A stretch of 64,000 nt of DNA, taken from the NCBI GenBank assembly GCA_016792805.1, contig JAEUHX010000042.1:196046-260045 (forward strand), in the 5' to 3' direction. Position 1 is the first letter of the stretch. Each line of letters opens with the position of its first letter. Shown here in pieces: positions 51,975 through 61,154 of the stretch. The notes beneath the pieces were generated by a model that was not told where the DNA came from, did not search any database, and worked only from the letters and a program-made list of their open reading frames with translations. This stretch comes from Planctomycetota bacterium. GTDB taxonomy: Bacteria; Planctomycetota; UBA1135; JACQFD01. Both the position numbers and the translations under genes were made by a program.

Positions 51975-52034
51975 GGCCCGTAGCAAAAGCGCTCCAGGTG
52001 TTCGCCTTGCGAAGGACTCTTGCCACAGGCGGCT
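51975..52034. repeat. Family 1 element, copy E (internal deletion)
   Basis: 60 bp: left end GCCCGTAGCAAAAGCGCTCC, right end GGACTCTTGCCACAGGC, with a short interior. Both termini of family 1 are present and most of the interior is missing. It begins directly after the HEAT-like gene's stop, 215 bp before murA. Confidence 0.65.
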
Positions 52035-52249
52035 AGCACTTCTGCGTCGTTCTCCAGTGGGGGGCCGGCAGGCTCGGTTCCCCTCTCGGCCGGCGAGGGT
52101 TTCCTCGCACGTCGTTCAGCGATCCTTCACTCTTCGACGCCTCACCTCGCATTGGTTGTAATACGCAACAAATGACGGACCGGTGAGCGCAACCCTCGGG
52201 CGGCGTGTCTGTGCCCGCGGCGCGTCCCTCCTTTTTGTAAAGCGGCACC

Positions 52250-53563
52250 ATGGATCGATTTCGGATTCGAGGCGGGCTTCGTCTGCGAGGCGCCGTGCCA
52301 GTGAGCGGCAGCAAGAATGCGGCGCTCCCGATTTTGTGTGCTTCACTGCTCACAACGGATACGCTCAAGATTCGGCGCGCTCCGGTGCTCCGGGATATGG
52401 AGAACCTCCAGCGGGTCCTGGAGGTGTTGGGTACGGCGAGCGAGAGGCTGCCCGATGGGTCTCTCGTGCTCAAGACACTCGACGAGTCGAAGAGCATCGC
52501 TCCCTATGAGCTCGTCTCCACAATGCGGGGCTCCTTCGCCGTCCTCGGCCCTCTCCTGGGCCGACGGCGATCCGCGCGCGTGTCACTTCCCGGCGGATGT
52601 GTGATTGGAGTTCGGCCGGTCGATCTGCACTTAAAGGGCTTGCGCGCCCTTGGCGCCGATCTTCGGGTCGAGGAGGGATATGTGGTTGCCAACGCGCCGC
52701 CGGGCGGGCTGCGTGGCGCTCGCGTCTATCTCGGCTCTGCGAATGGGTCCACTGTGCTCGGAACTGCCAATGTGCTTATGGCGGCGGTGTACGCGCGCGG
52801 AAAGACGGTGATCGAATCAGCAGCCTGCGAGCCTGAGATTGCCGATTTGTGCCGATGCCTCGTCGCCATGGGCGCGCGTATCGAGGGGATCGGCTCGCCG
52901 ACGCTTGAGATCCAGGGGGTCGACGACCTCCATGGCGCGGAGCACAGCATCATTCCTGACCGCATCGAAGCCGGAACATTTGTGATCGCCGGCGTCTTGG
53001 CAGGCGGCACCGTTGATGTGGTCGGCGCGCGCCCGGAGGACCTCGACGCGCTCTTCGATCGCCTGACGGAGGCTGGCGCGAAATTTGAGGTACTTCCCGA
53101 CGGAACAATCCGCACCCACGGTGGCGCGACTCTCCGCGCCACCGATGCCACCACCCATCCGCATCCAGGCTTCCCGACGGACCTCCAAGCGCAATGGATG
53201 ACGGCGATGGCTGTGGCGGACGGCGTCGCGCTCATCACCGAGCGGATCTTCCAGGATCGCTACACCCACGCCGCCGAACTGATGCGCATGGGGGCACAGA
53301 TTCGTCGAGAGGGGCCGAGTGCAATTGTCCGCGGTGTGCGAGCGCTCTCGGGAGCCCCCGTCATGGCGAGCGACCTCCGCGCGTCGGCGGCGCTGGTCAT
53401 TGCCGGGCTTGTCGCTCACGGAGAGACCTTCATCCGACGCGTTTATCACATCGACCGCGGCTACGAATGCATCGTCGAGAAGCTCGCGGCACTCGGGGCG
53501 GATATCGTGCGCGAAGAGGACCGTGCGATGGCGACTGAGGCGGCCGCCGGCGGCGAGTCGTAG
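52250..53563 (+). CDS. murA: UDP-N-acetylglucosamine 1-carboxyvinyltransferase
   Basis: First committed step of peptidoglycan synthesis: transfer of enolpyruvate from PEP to UDP-GlcNAc. The 437-residue protein shows VSGSKNAALPILCASLL (Lys22, Asn23), the active-site loop LPGGCVIGVRP with Cys117 (E. coli Cys115), RPVDLHLKGLRALGAD, PDRIEAGTF and GFPTDLQAQWMTAM. Cys at the catalytic position means the fosfomycin-sensitive type. Start ATG 52250 matches the family N-terminus MDRFRIRGG. It follows a family 1 repeat and a 215-bp gap in which no promoter is clearly visible; the peptidoglycan pathway is therefore probably present. Confidence 0.97.
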   Translation: MDRFRIRGGLRLRGAVPVSGSKNAALPILCASLLTTDTLKIRRAPVLRDMENLQRVLEVLGTASERLPDGSLVLKTLDESKSIAPYELVSTMRGSFAVLGPLLGRRRSARVSLPGGCVIGVRPVDLHLKGLRALGADLRVEEGYVVANAPPGGLRGARVYLGSANGSTVLGTANVLMAAVYARGKTVIESAACEPEIADLCRCLVAMGARIEGIGSPTLEIQGVDDLHGAEHSIIPDRIEAGTFVIAGVLAGGTVDVVGARPEDLDALFDRLTEAGAKFEVLPDGTIRTHGGATLRATDATTHPHPGFPTDLQAQWMTAMAVADGVALITERIFQDRYTHAAELMRMGAQIRREGPSAIVRGVRALSGAPVMASDLRASAALVIAGLVAHGETFIRRVYHIDRGYECIVEKLAALGADIVREEDRAMATEAAAGGES

Positions 53564-53653
53564 CGAGACCGGGGGGTATCGCGCGGGGCACAGCTGTGCC
53601 TCCCCGGGCCCCGATCCGAGAAAATTCGGAAGTGCGGAGAGCGCCGGTGCGCC

Positions 53654-55582
53654 GTGTCTCAGCCATTTCCGATCGAGTCTGAAGTCACTCTTGCTGACTC
53701 GCTCCACGTCCTTCTGGGCCTGGTGCTCGCCTGCTTATGCCTGGGCTTGCGGCGCCACGATTCCGATCGCCACCTGCTGAGCTGGAGTCTCAGCTTTCTT
53801 GGCTCGGCAGGTTTTCACGGGGGATTGCTTGGGGTGCTCCCGTTGCTCTCCTCCACCAGGGCGTCCTCAGCCACCCGAACCGCGCTCTCCCTGTGGGTTC
53901 ACATTGCGGCCTACTCCCAAGTCGCCTTCATGGGACTCGGCTCCTTCGAGCTCTTTACGCGGCGCAAGGGGCCCGGAATTGTGCGCGTCCTGCTCGCCGC
54001 AGTCGTGTTGGGAGCTATTGTGAGCGTTTCGACGACGGAGCTTCCACAGCAAGCCCGCCTCTATCTATGGACGTTTCCGCGGGCATTTGGGCTTTTCATA
54101 GTCTGTTACATTCCGATCGGGTGGACTCTTGCGCGCCGCGAGCGGGTCAGCCCGCCCGGAAAGCAGCTCGTGCTGCTTTCGCTCGGCGCTCTTGGCTTAT
54201 CACAGATATTCCATGCCAGCCAGATCCTGGTTCATGGAGTTCAGCGGGGACCCGCACAATTCGAGCTTGCCAGCGCCGCCATTGGCCTTATTGCACAGAT
54301 TGGACTCGCGCTCGGCATCGCAGGATGGCTATTAAGCGATAAGCAGGAGAAGGCGGCAAGCGCGGTGCGTGCCATGGAGCGGAGCGGAGAGGAACTGCGT
54401 CAGGCACAGAAGATGGAAGCGATTGGACGGCTGGCGGGTGGAGTAGCCCACGACTTCAATAATCTTCTTACCGCGATTCAGGGATATTCTGAGCTCCTGG
54501 CTCTTCGATTCTCCGCGGACGACCGCGCGCAGAAAGAGATCTCTTCCATTCGAAAAGCGGCCGAGCGCGCAGCGGCGCTTACTCATCAGCTCTTAGCCAT
54601 GAGCCGAAGGCAGGTGCTCCGAGAGGTGCGCCATGACCTGCGGCGGTCGCTCACAAGCCTTGAGCCGCTGCTTCGCAGAGCGATCGCCGAGAGTGTTACG
54701 ATTAGATTTATGACTTCGCCGGAGCCGATCTTCGTACTGGCCGATCCTGGCCAGATTGAAGTCGCGGTGCTCAATCTCGCGCTCAATGCGCGCGATGCGA
54801 TGCCGAGGGGAGGATTATTGACAATCGAGCTGAAGTCGGGCACTGCGCCCGAGGAGACGGCGCGAGTGCGGGGGCTTGAGTCGGGCTCGGAGTGGGCCCA
54901 GCTCTCCGTTCGCGACACAGGGACGGGCATGGATGAGCGAACTCGCCGGCAAATCTTCGAGCCGTTCTTTACTACAAAACCAGCCGGAAACGGGGCGGGA
55001 CTTGGGCTCTCGACCAGCTATGGAATCGTCGCTCAAAGCGGCGGCTTTATTGAGGTCGAAAGCACGCTCGGAGAAGGTTCCACATTCCTGGTCTATCTGC
55101 CTCGCGTTCACGCGGGGGAGGAGAACAGCGAGCCCGATCGCGGGCTCACCGCTTCACCCAGCCAGCAGCTTTCGGGCATCGAGATCTTCTACGTCGAGGA
55201 CGAGTCGGCGCTACGCGAACTCGTCGAGGCCGCGCTGGTTCGCTCCGGCGCGCGCGTTCGCAGCTTCGCCAGCGCGGAGGCCGCATGGAGCGCACTCGAA
55301 GCGCGGTCCAAGGGACCTGGCCTTGCACTTCTCGACGTGGTGCTCCCCGGGATGAGCGGCGTCGAACTCGGTTTCCGTCTTCGCGAGCGGTGGCCGGAGC
55401 TTCCGCTCCTATTCGTGTCCGGCTACTCCGAGCCGGTCTTGCGAAGCGAGGATCTGACAGGTCCAGGGCGGGGATTCCTTCGAAAGCCTTTCACTCTGGT
55501 GGAGCTTCTCGGCGCCTGCGCCCGATTGGGGACGAGCCCAGCAGGTCCGAGCTCGGTTGAACCGAGATCTGCAGTACGCTGA
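53654..55582 (+). CDS. Hybrid sensor histidine kinase with receiver domain
   Basis: A 642-residue protein from GTG 53654. Seven or so N-terminal membrane helices (about 12-228) recall 7TM sensor regions. HisKA has GRLAGGVAHDFNNLLTAIQGYS with His266, and the HATPase_c shows LNLALNARDAM, VRDTGTGMD and GAGLGLSTSYGIV. The C-terminal receiver (about 508-620) has Asp561 in LALLDVVLPGMSG and Lys611 in RGFLRKPF. Phosphotransfer within the protein is expected; no output regulator is adjacent. The efflux operon starts 9 bp after its stop, so the kinase is probably part of that transcription unit. Confidence 0.92.
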   Translation: MSQPFPIESEVTLADSLHVLLGLVLACLCLGLRRHDSDRHLLSWSLSFLGSAGFHGGLLGVLPLLSSTRASSATRTALSLWVHIAAYSQVAFMGLGSFELFTRRKGPGIVRVLLAAVVLGAIVSVSTTELPQQARLYLWTFPRAFGLFIVCYIPIGWTLARRERVSPPGKQLVLLSLGALGLSQIFHASQILVHGVQRGPAQFELASAAIGLIAQIGLALGIAGWLLSDKQEKAASAVRAMERSGEELRQAQKMEAIGRLAGGVAHDFNNLLTAIQGYSELLALRFSADDRAQKEISSIRKAAERAAALTHQLLAMSRRQVLREVRHDLRRSLTSLEPLLRRAIAESVTIRFMTSPEPIFVLADPGQIEVAVLNLALNARDAMPRGGLLTIELKSGTAPEETARVRGLESGSEWAQLSVRDTGTGMDERTRRQIFEPFFTTKPAGNGAGLGLSTSYGIVAQSGGFIEVESTLGEGSTFLVYLPRVHAGEENSEPDRGLTASPSQQLSGIEIFYVEDESALRELVEAALVRSGARVRSFASAEAAWSALEARSKGPGLALLDVVLPGMSGVELGFRLRERWPELPLLFVSGYSEPVLRSEDLTGPGRGFLRKPFTLVELLGACARLGTSPAGPSSVEPRSAVR

Positions 55583-55591
55583 TCTCGCTTG

Positions 55592-57229
55592 ATGCGCCTC
55601 CGCACCCTCTCTGCCTTGCTCCTTGGCTTCGCTCTCGGGGGCTGTTCCGCAGCGTCGTACCGATCGAGTGCCGATGACGAGGCCTACGAGATCGTTGCGG
55701 AACGGCGAAGGGAACTCGGGACGGCGAGCCGTCCCTTCACGATCGACGTGGACGCGCAGACATTGCGCACGGAGTTCGAGGCGGCTGCGGCATCCCAGCC
55801 GGTCTCGAGGACTCTCGACTTGCGGCAGGCCCTCCTGGTCGCAGCGGAAAACAGCCGTGACTACCAGCGCCGCAAGGAGCTTGTCTATCTCGCAGCGCTC
55901 GACCTCGCACTCGAGAAGTTTCGATTCGGGTTCATTCCCACAGTGACCGGTGCGGGAAATGTGAATGGCACTGCGGAGACGGCGAGCGATGCCGACGCAT
56001 CGATCACTGGCGGCGTCACGCGCCTTCTCGGCTCCGGTGCGCGCATCGTGAGCTCGATCGGCGTCGGACTCTTCCGATCCCTGCTGACGAGCGAAGGGTG
56101 GAGGACGCTGCCCTCGTCCCTCGCTCTCTCGGTCACTCAGCCGCTCATGCGCGGCTTCGGCAGCTCGATCGTGCGTGAGCCGCTCACCCAGGCCGAGCGA
56201 AATGTGCTGTACGAAGTTCGTAATTTTGAGCGTTTCCGGCAGGAGTTCGCGGTTGACGTCGCAACGCGTTATTACCGAGTGCTGCAGGACGCCAACGTGA
56301 TCGACAACGAAAAGACAAACTACGAGAATCTGAAGCTGGTGCGCGAGCGCAATGAAGGGCTGCAGGCGGCGGGCCGGCTTTCGGACGTGGAAGTGGGACA
56401 AGCGCGCCAAAATGAGCTCTCCGCTCGGAACCGCTGGATCGTAGCGCAGCAGTCGTACGCGTCGCGGCTTGATGAGTTCAAGATTTTCCTTGGCCTCCCG
56501 ACATCTGCACAAATGAACCTTGCCGACGAGGAGCTTCGCAAGCTAGCGAGCGACGGAATGCTCGCCGTCGAGGTCAAGGAAGAACTCTCCTACGGGATCG
56601 CTCTCGAACGCCGATTTGATTATCACACGGCGCGCGATCGGGTCGTGGACGCCACGCGAAAATTGAGAATTGCGGAAGACGCCCTGCGGGCTGGTCTCGG
56701 TGTGACCGGATCTTACAATATTTCTTCCAACGAAGGCCAGCCGAGCAACTTCCAGGGATCCGACGCACCCTGGAGCGTCGGTTTCGACCTCGACCTTCCG
56801 GTCTACCGCCTTCCCGAGCGCAACGCCTATCGCGCCTCGCTAATCACGCTCGAGGTCGAGAAGCGCGCCGAGTCACTCTCGCGCGACAACATTCGCCTCG
56901 ACATCCGCAATAGCCTGCGCACGCTCGGACAGGCGCGGGAGAGCTACGAGATCCAAAAGACGGCTGTCAGCCTCGCAGAGCGCCGAGTCGAGGGTGCGAC
57001 CCTGACCCTTCAGGCAGGGCGCTCCTCAACGCGCGACCTGCTTGAAGCTCAGGAAGCCCTCGTCCAGGCGCGCAACGCGCTCACGCGAAACTTGGTCGAC
57101 TACACGTTGGCTCGGCTCACGCTGTTCAGCGACCTCGGCGCGCTCGTGCTCGACGACGATGGGATCCGAGGGGATGCTGAAGCCCTGCGCCAGGCGCGCG
57201 GCGAGGTCGCCGCCGCCGATACCCCGTAA
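55592..57229 (+). CDS. TolC-like outer-membrane channel lipoprotein
   Basis: A 545-residue outer-membrane efflux protein with a lipobox (FALGGC, Cys18), so it is lipid-anchored like many OprM-type channels. Two repeats of the OEP fold are seen: SLALSVTQPLMRGFGSSIVREPL, RFRQEFAVDVATRYYRVLQDANVI and SDVEVGQARQNELSARNRWIVAQQSYASRLDEFK, then the second half with DLDLPVYRLPERNAYRASLITLEVEKRAESL and TLQAGRSSTRDLLEAQEALVQARNALTRNLVDYTLARLTLFSDLG. ATG 55592 (or TTG 55589) starts it. It completes a tripartite system with the next three genes. Confidence 0.88.
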   Translation: MRLRTLSALLLGFALGGCSAASYRSSADDEAYEIVAERRRELGTASRPFTIDVDAQTLRTEFEAAAASQPVSRTLDLRQALLVAAENSRDYQRRKELVYLAALDLALEKFRFGFIPTVTGAGNVNGTAETASDADASITGGVTRLLGSGARIVSSIGVGLFRSLLTSEGWRTLPSSLALSVTQPLMRGFGSSIVREPLTQAERNVLYEVRNFERFRQEFAVDVATRYYRVLQDANVIDNEKTNYENLKLVRERNEGLQAAGRLSDVEVGQARQNELSARNRWIVAQQSYASRLDEFKIFLGLPTSAQMNLADEELRKLASDGMLAVEVKEELSYGIALERRFDYHTARDRVVDATRKLRIAEDALRAGLGVTGSYNISSNEGQPSNFQGSDAPWSVGFDLDLPVYRLPERNAYRASLITLEVEKRAESLSRDNIRLDIRNSLRTLGQARESYEIQKTAVSLAERRVEGATLTLQAGRSSTRDLLEAQEALVQARNALTRNLVDYTLARLTLFSDLGALVLDDDGIRGDAEALRQARGEVAAADTP

Positions 57230-57297
57230 GAGGAAGCGACGGTTCCTCGATCCCACCGCGCTCGCCCCGCGCCAATCACCTCACCCACTGGACCCCG

Positions 57298-59088
57298 ATG
57301 TCTGCGAACGCTCGAAGCTCCTCAACCCGCCGCTTGCTCCTTTGGGGAGGGCTCGCGGTGGTGCTCGTCGCTGCCGGAGCCTGGGGCTGGACGTTGCGGC
57401 GTGGCGCGGCGGAAGGGCCGAGCCTGCCGACCGGCAAGGTCTCGCGCGGGAGCCTTCGAATCTCTGTGCTCGAGCGTGGATACCTGAAAGCCAAGAACAC
57501 TCGCTCGATTCGAAGCGAACTCGAAGGGGAATCCAAGATTCTCTCCATTATCAAGGAAGGATCTTTTGTGAAGGCCGGCGAACTCATTCTCGAGCTCGAC
57601 GTGTCCGATCAGCTGGAACGGAGAGTTCAGCAGAAGATTACTTATGAGCAGGCGGAGGCGAACCTCGTCGATGCGCGCGAAAAGCTCGCGATCCAACAGA
57701 ACGAATCGGAAAGCGCGATTCGCAAGGCCCAACTCGCCCTCGAACTCGCAAAGGTGGCTCTCCTGCGATACGAGGAGGGCGAGTGGCCCCAGCAGCGTCA
57801 GACCGAGCAGTCGCAGATCATGCTGGCCGAACAGGACGTCACCCGCGCCAAGGAGCGGCGCGATTGGTCGAAGAGGCTCTTCGAGAAGGGATTCTTGACT
57901 CGCATGGAGCTCGAACAGGACGAGCTCGCCGTCACGAAGGCGGAGATCGACGTCAAGCTCGCCAAGAACAAGCTCGAGGTGATCGAAAAGTACGAATTCC
58001 CGATGCAAATGAAAAAGCTCTCCTCGGATGTGACCGAGGCGGAGAAAGAGCTGGAGCGCGTACGTCGCCAGGGCGAAGCCGAGCGTGCGCAGGCGACGGC
58101 GAGCCTGAAGGCTCGGGAGGCGACTTTCGGCTTCGAGAAAGAGCGCCTCGCGAAGCTCGACTCACAAATCGACAAGGCCAAGATTATCGCTCCGACCGAT
58201 GGCACGGTTGTCTTCGCAACGCGCGGCAATGGGCGCGGCAGTGAGGAGCCGCTCGGCGTCGGCACCGCCGTGCGCGAGCGCGAAGAGCTCATGGAGCTTC
58301 CCGACACCAGCGCGATGATTGCGGAAGTCAAGATTCATGAATCCGTCATGAACCGCGTGCAGCTCGGGCAGCGCGCCGTCGTGACGGTGGATTCCTACTC
58401 CGAGCATCCTTTCTCCGGAAAGCTCAGCTATCTGAGCGTCGTGCCCGACTCGCAGACGCGCTGGATGAATCCCGATCTCCGTGTCTTCCGCGCAGAAGTG
58501 ACGCTCGACGGCGAGACGACCTCCCTGCGTCCGCAGCTTTCCTGCTCCGTGGAGATCGTCGCGCAGGATCTGCTCGACGTGCTCAACGTCCCCGTTCAGG
58601 CGGTGTTCCGCCGGGGCGGCAAATCCCAGTGCTTCGTTGTGGCGGACGGAGCCGTTTCGCCGCGCGACGTGAAGCTTGGGCTCAGCAACGATCGATTTGT
58701 TGAAATTAAGGAAGGACTTAGGGAGGGGGAGTTCGTGGCACTGGCGATGCCGCCCGGCATGACGAGCGAGGTCGAGATCGACATGCCCAAGTCGAAGGTC
58801 GGCGAGGTCGTGCAGCCGGGCCTCGAGCCCGGAGCGGCACCCGCTCCTGCCGAAGGGCGCGGACCGGCCAACCCCGAAGGCGGCGCGAGGCCTCCCGGTA
58901 CAGGCCGCCCACGCAATCGCGACGGCTCGGCGCGTCCGGGAGGCGGCGGCGCGCGAGGGCCGAAGCCCGGCGGCGCGACCGCTCCGGAGGGTGTCCGCAG
59001 CGCCGACGGCGCTCCCGGCGGCGGCGGCGAGCCGCAGAGCGGCGATCCCCGCGCTGAGTCGGGCACTCTGGGGCCGAAGAAAGAGTAA
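57298..59088 (+). CDS. Periplasmic adaptor (HlyD/MacA-like) with Gly/Pro-rich tail
   Basis: A 596-residue membrane fusion protein: anchor helix (about 13-32), a lipoyl-like half (VSRGSLRISVLERGYLKAKNTRSIRSELEG), a very long coiled-coil hairpin (about 105-295, with KNKLEVIEKYEFPMQMKKLSSDVTEAEKELERV), the second half (KIIAPTDGTVVFATRGNGRG), barrel and membrane-proximal parts. The last 90 residues are an unusual Gly/Pro/Arg-rich disordered tail (TGRPRNRDGSARPGGGGARGPKPGG), absent from typical MacA. Sits between the channel and the ATPase genes. Confidence 0.88.
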   Translation: MSANARSSSTRRLLLWGGLAVVLVAAGAWGWTLRRGAAEGPSLPTGKVSRGSLRISVLERGYLKAKNTRSIRSELEGESKILSIIKEGSFVKAGELILELDVSDQLERRVQQKITYEQAEANLVDAREKLAIQQNESESAIRKAQLALELAKVALLRYEEGEWPQQRQTEQSQIMLAEQDVTRAKERRDWSKRLFEKGFLTRMELEQDELAVTKAEIDVKLAKNKLEVIEKYEFPMQMKKLSSDVTEAEKELERVRRQGEAERAQATASLKAREATFGFEKERLAKLDSQIDKAKIIAPTDGTVVFATRGNGRGSEEPLGVGTAVREREELMELPDTSAMIAEVKIHESVMNRVQLGQRAVVTVDSYSEHPFSGKLSYLSVVPDSQTRWMNPDLRVFRAEVTLDGETTSLRPQLSCSVEIVAQDLLDVLNVPVQAVFRRGGKSQCFVVADGAVSPRDVKLGLSNDRFVEIKEGLREGEFVALAMPPGMTSEVEIDMPKSKVGEVVQPGLEPGAAPAPAEGRGPANPEGGARPPGTGRPRNRDGSARPGGGGARGPKPGGATAPEGVRSADGAPGGGGEPQSGDPRAESGTLGPKKE

Positions 59089-59136
59089 GGTTCACGCCGC
59101 GCGCCGGCGTTGCTCCGCCGCCTGCTCCGTACGACG

Positions 59137-59856
59137 ATGAAGCTGAACTCGGATACTGACGCCGTCATCGAGTTCCAGGACCTCCGCCGAGAGTTTCGAA
59201 TGGGCAGCGAAGTCGTTCGTGCGCTCGATGGAGTGACATTCACCATTCGCCGCGGGGAATATTGGGCTGTGATGGGAACTTCGGGCTCGGGCAAGTCGAC
59301 GTTGCTGAACGTGCTCGGCTGCCTGGATCGTCCGACCTCGGGGCTCTACCGCCTCGCAGGCCACGACGTATCGGACCTCGACGACGACGAACTCTCGGAA
59401 CTCCGGAGCCGCGCCCTCGGGTTCATTTTTCAATCCTTTCACCTCATTCCACAGCTCACAGTTCTCGAGAATATTGAAGTCCCATTGCTCTACCGAGGCG
59501 ACGACTTCCCCGGCGGGCACGACCGCGCCATCGCCCTCGCCGAGCGCGTCGGGCTCGGCCATCGCCTGAAGCACCGTCCTTCGGAGCTGTCGGGGGGACA
59601 GCAGCAGCGCGTCGCCATCGCGCGCGCTCTCATGAACGATCCCGCAGTGCTGCTCGCCGACGAGGCGACCGGCAATCTCGACTCCGCCACCGCGAAGGAG
59701 ATTCTTGCACTCTTCGATTCGTTGAATTCCGAGGGGAAGACGATCGTGCTCGTCACGCACGACCGCGAGGTGGGGCGCCGCGCGGAGAAGATCCTACACC
59801 TCAAGGATGGCCGCGTCGTGGAGATCGAGAACGTTCGGGCGGCTGCGGCCGGCTGA
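59137..59856 (+). CDS. MacB/LolD-type ABC transporter ATPase
   Basis: A 239-residue nucleotide-binding subunit: Walker [13 protein letters not shown] (about 40-51), Q-loop [22 protein letters not shown], signature [17 protein letters not shown], Walker [13 protein letters not shown] and H-loop [20 protein letters not shown] 59137 gives the usual N-terminus; GTG or ATG starts further upstream (59110) add only ten unrelated residues. Separate enzyme rather than fused to the permease, as in LolD-like and not MacB arrangement. Confidence 0.94.
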   Translation: MKLNSDTDAVIEFQDLRREFRMGSEVVRALDGVTFTIRRGEYWAVMGTSGSGKSTLLNVLGCLDRPTSGLYRLAGHDVSDLDDDELSELRSRALGFIFQSFHLIPQLTVLENIEVPLLYRGDDFPGGHDRAIALAERVGLGHRLKHRPSELSGGQQQRVAIARALMNDPAVLLADEATGNLDSATAKEILALFDSLNSEGKTIVLVTHDREVGRRAEKILHLKDGRVVEIENVRAAAAG

Positions 59857-59873
59857 CCGGAAGACGATCGATC

Positions 59874-61142
59874 ATGCTCGGAATCTCCCTGCTCGGCACC
59901 TTTAAGCTCGGCGTTCGAAGCCTGCTGCAGCACAAGCTTCGTGCGGCGCTCACGATGCTTGGAGTGCTTTTCGGGGTGAGTTCGGTCGTGGCCATGCTGG
60001 CGATCGGCGAGGGCGCCTCCTTTGAAGCCCAGGAACAGATCCGACAGCTCGGCAGCACCAATATCATTCTTCGCAGCGTGAAGCCGAGCGACGACCGGCG
60101 ATCCTCAAATCAGTCGCAAAGAGTTACCAATTACGGGCTCACCGACGACGACCTCGACCGGATTCTCGAGACGCTGCCCTCAGTGAAGCGCGTCGTTCCG
60201 ATTCGTGACCTTCGCCAGGAAGTTCGCGTCCAGCATCGGATGATCAATCCGAGGATCCTTGCCACGCTCCCAAGCTATCTCGAGGTGACCGGGCGAATCT
60301 TGAGCTCAGGCCGATTCCTCTGCGAGCAGGACCACATGGAGGCCACCAATGTGTGCGTTCTGAGCGGTGAGGCGGCACAGGTGCTCTTCCCTTTCGACGA
60401 CCCGCTCGCTGGAATCGTGAAGATCGGCAGCGAGTACTTTCGCGTCGTCGGCACGCTCGTGCCGCGCACTACGACGATCGCTCCGACGGGCACCTCCGAC
60501 CTCGTGGGGGAAGTGTTCCTTCCGCTTCGCACGGCTCGCCGCTGGTTTGGGCAGATCACCACAAAAATTCGGCCGGGCAGCAGGGAGAGCGAGCTCGTCG
60601 AACTCCACGAGATCCTCGCCCAAGTCGGCACGCTCGATTCGGTGGAACCGACTGCGGAGGCGACGCGCGAGGTCCTGAAGCGCTTCCACCCAAAGAGCGA
60701 CTACGAAGTGATTGTTCCTCTCGAACTCCTCATCCGGGCGCGAGAGACGCAGCGTATCTTTAACATCGTTCTCGGAGCCATCGCCGGCATTTCTCTCCTC
60801 GTCGGCGGCATCGGCATCATGAACGTGATGCTCGCGACGGTCACGGAGCGCACGAAGGAGATCGGAGTGCGCCGCGCGCTCGGAGCCAAGAAGCGCCATA
60901 TTATTGGTCAGTTTCTCGTGGAGACGGTCGTCCTCTCCGCCTCTGGCGGAATCCTCGGCGTGCTTCTCGGAATCCTCATTCCGACACTCGTCGAAGAGTG
61001 GACAGACCTCAAAACCATCGTGGCACCGACCTTCCCGATGCTGGCGCTCGGAATCTCCGTGCTTGTCGGCGTCGTCTTCGGCCTCTATCCCGCATGGAAA
61101 GCTGCCGAGCTGAACCCCGTCGAGGCGCTGCGCCACGAGTAG
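59874..61142 (+). CDS. MacB-type ABC transporter permease
   Basis: A 422-residue permease: N-terminal helix ([29 protein letters not shown]), MacB_PCD periplasmic domain (about 50-275, with [10 protein letters not shown]), and the FtsX C-terminus ([47 protein letters not shown]...). [29 protein letters not shown] is the strongest MacB hallmark in the window. Ends the tripartite operon; the next gene is convergent, 12 bp away. Confidence 0.94.
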   Translation: MLGISLLGTFKLGVRSLLQHKLRAALTMLGVLFGVSSVVAMLAIGEGASFEAQEQIRQLGSTNIILRSVKPSDDRRSSNQSQRVTNYGLTDDDLDRILETLPSVKRVVPIRDLRQEVRVQHRMINPRILATLPSYLEVTGRILSSGRFLCEQDHMEATNVCVLSGEAAQVLFPFDDPLAGIVKIGSEYFRVVGTLVPRTTTIAPTGTSDLVGEVFLPLRTARRWFGQITTKIRPGSRESELVELHEILAQVGTLDSVEPTAEATREVLKRFHPKSDYEVIVPLELLIRARETQRIFNIVLGAIAGISLLVGGIGIMNVMLATVTERTKEIGVRRALGAKKRHIIGQFLVETVVLSASGGILGVLLGILIPTLVEEWTDLKTIVAPTFPMLALGISVLVGVVFGLYPAWKAAELNPVEALRHE

Positions 61143-61154
61143 GGAGCGGTAACC

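Noticed and set aside
53585..53605. GGCACAGCTGTGCC palindrome after murA as terminator
   Set aside because: A palindrome without a loop-sized spacer and no U-run; may be chance.
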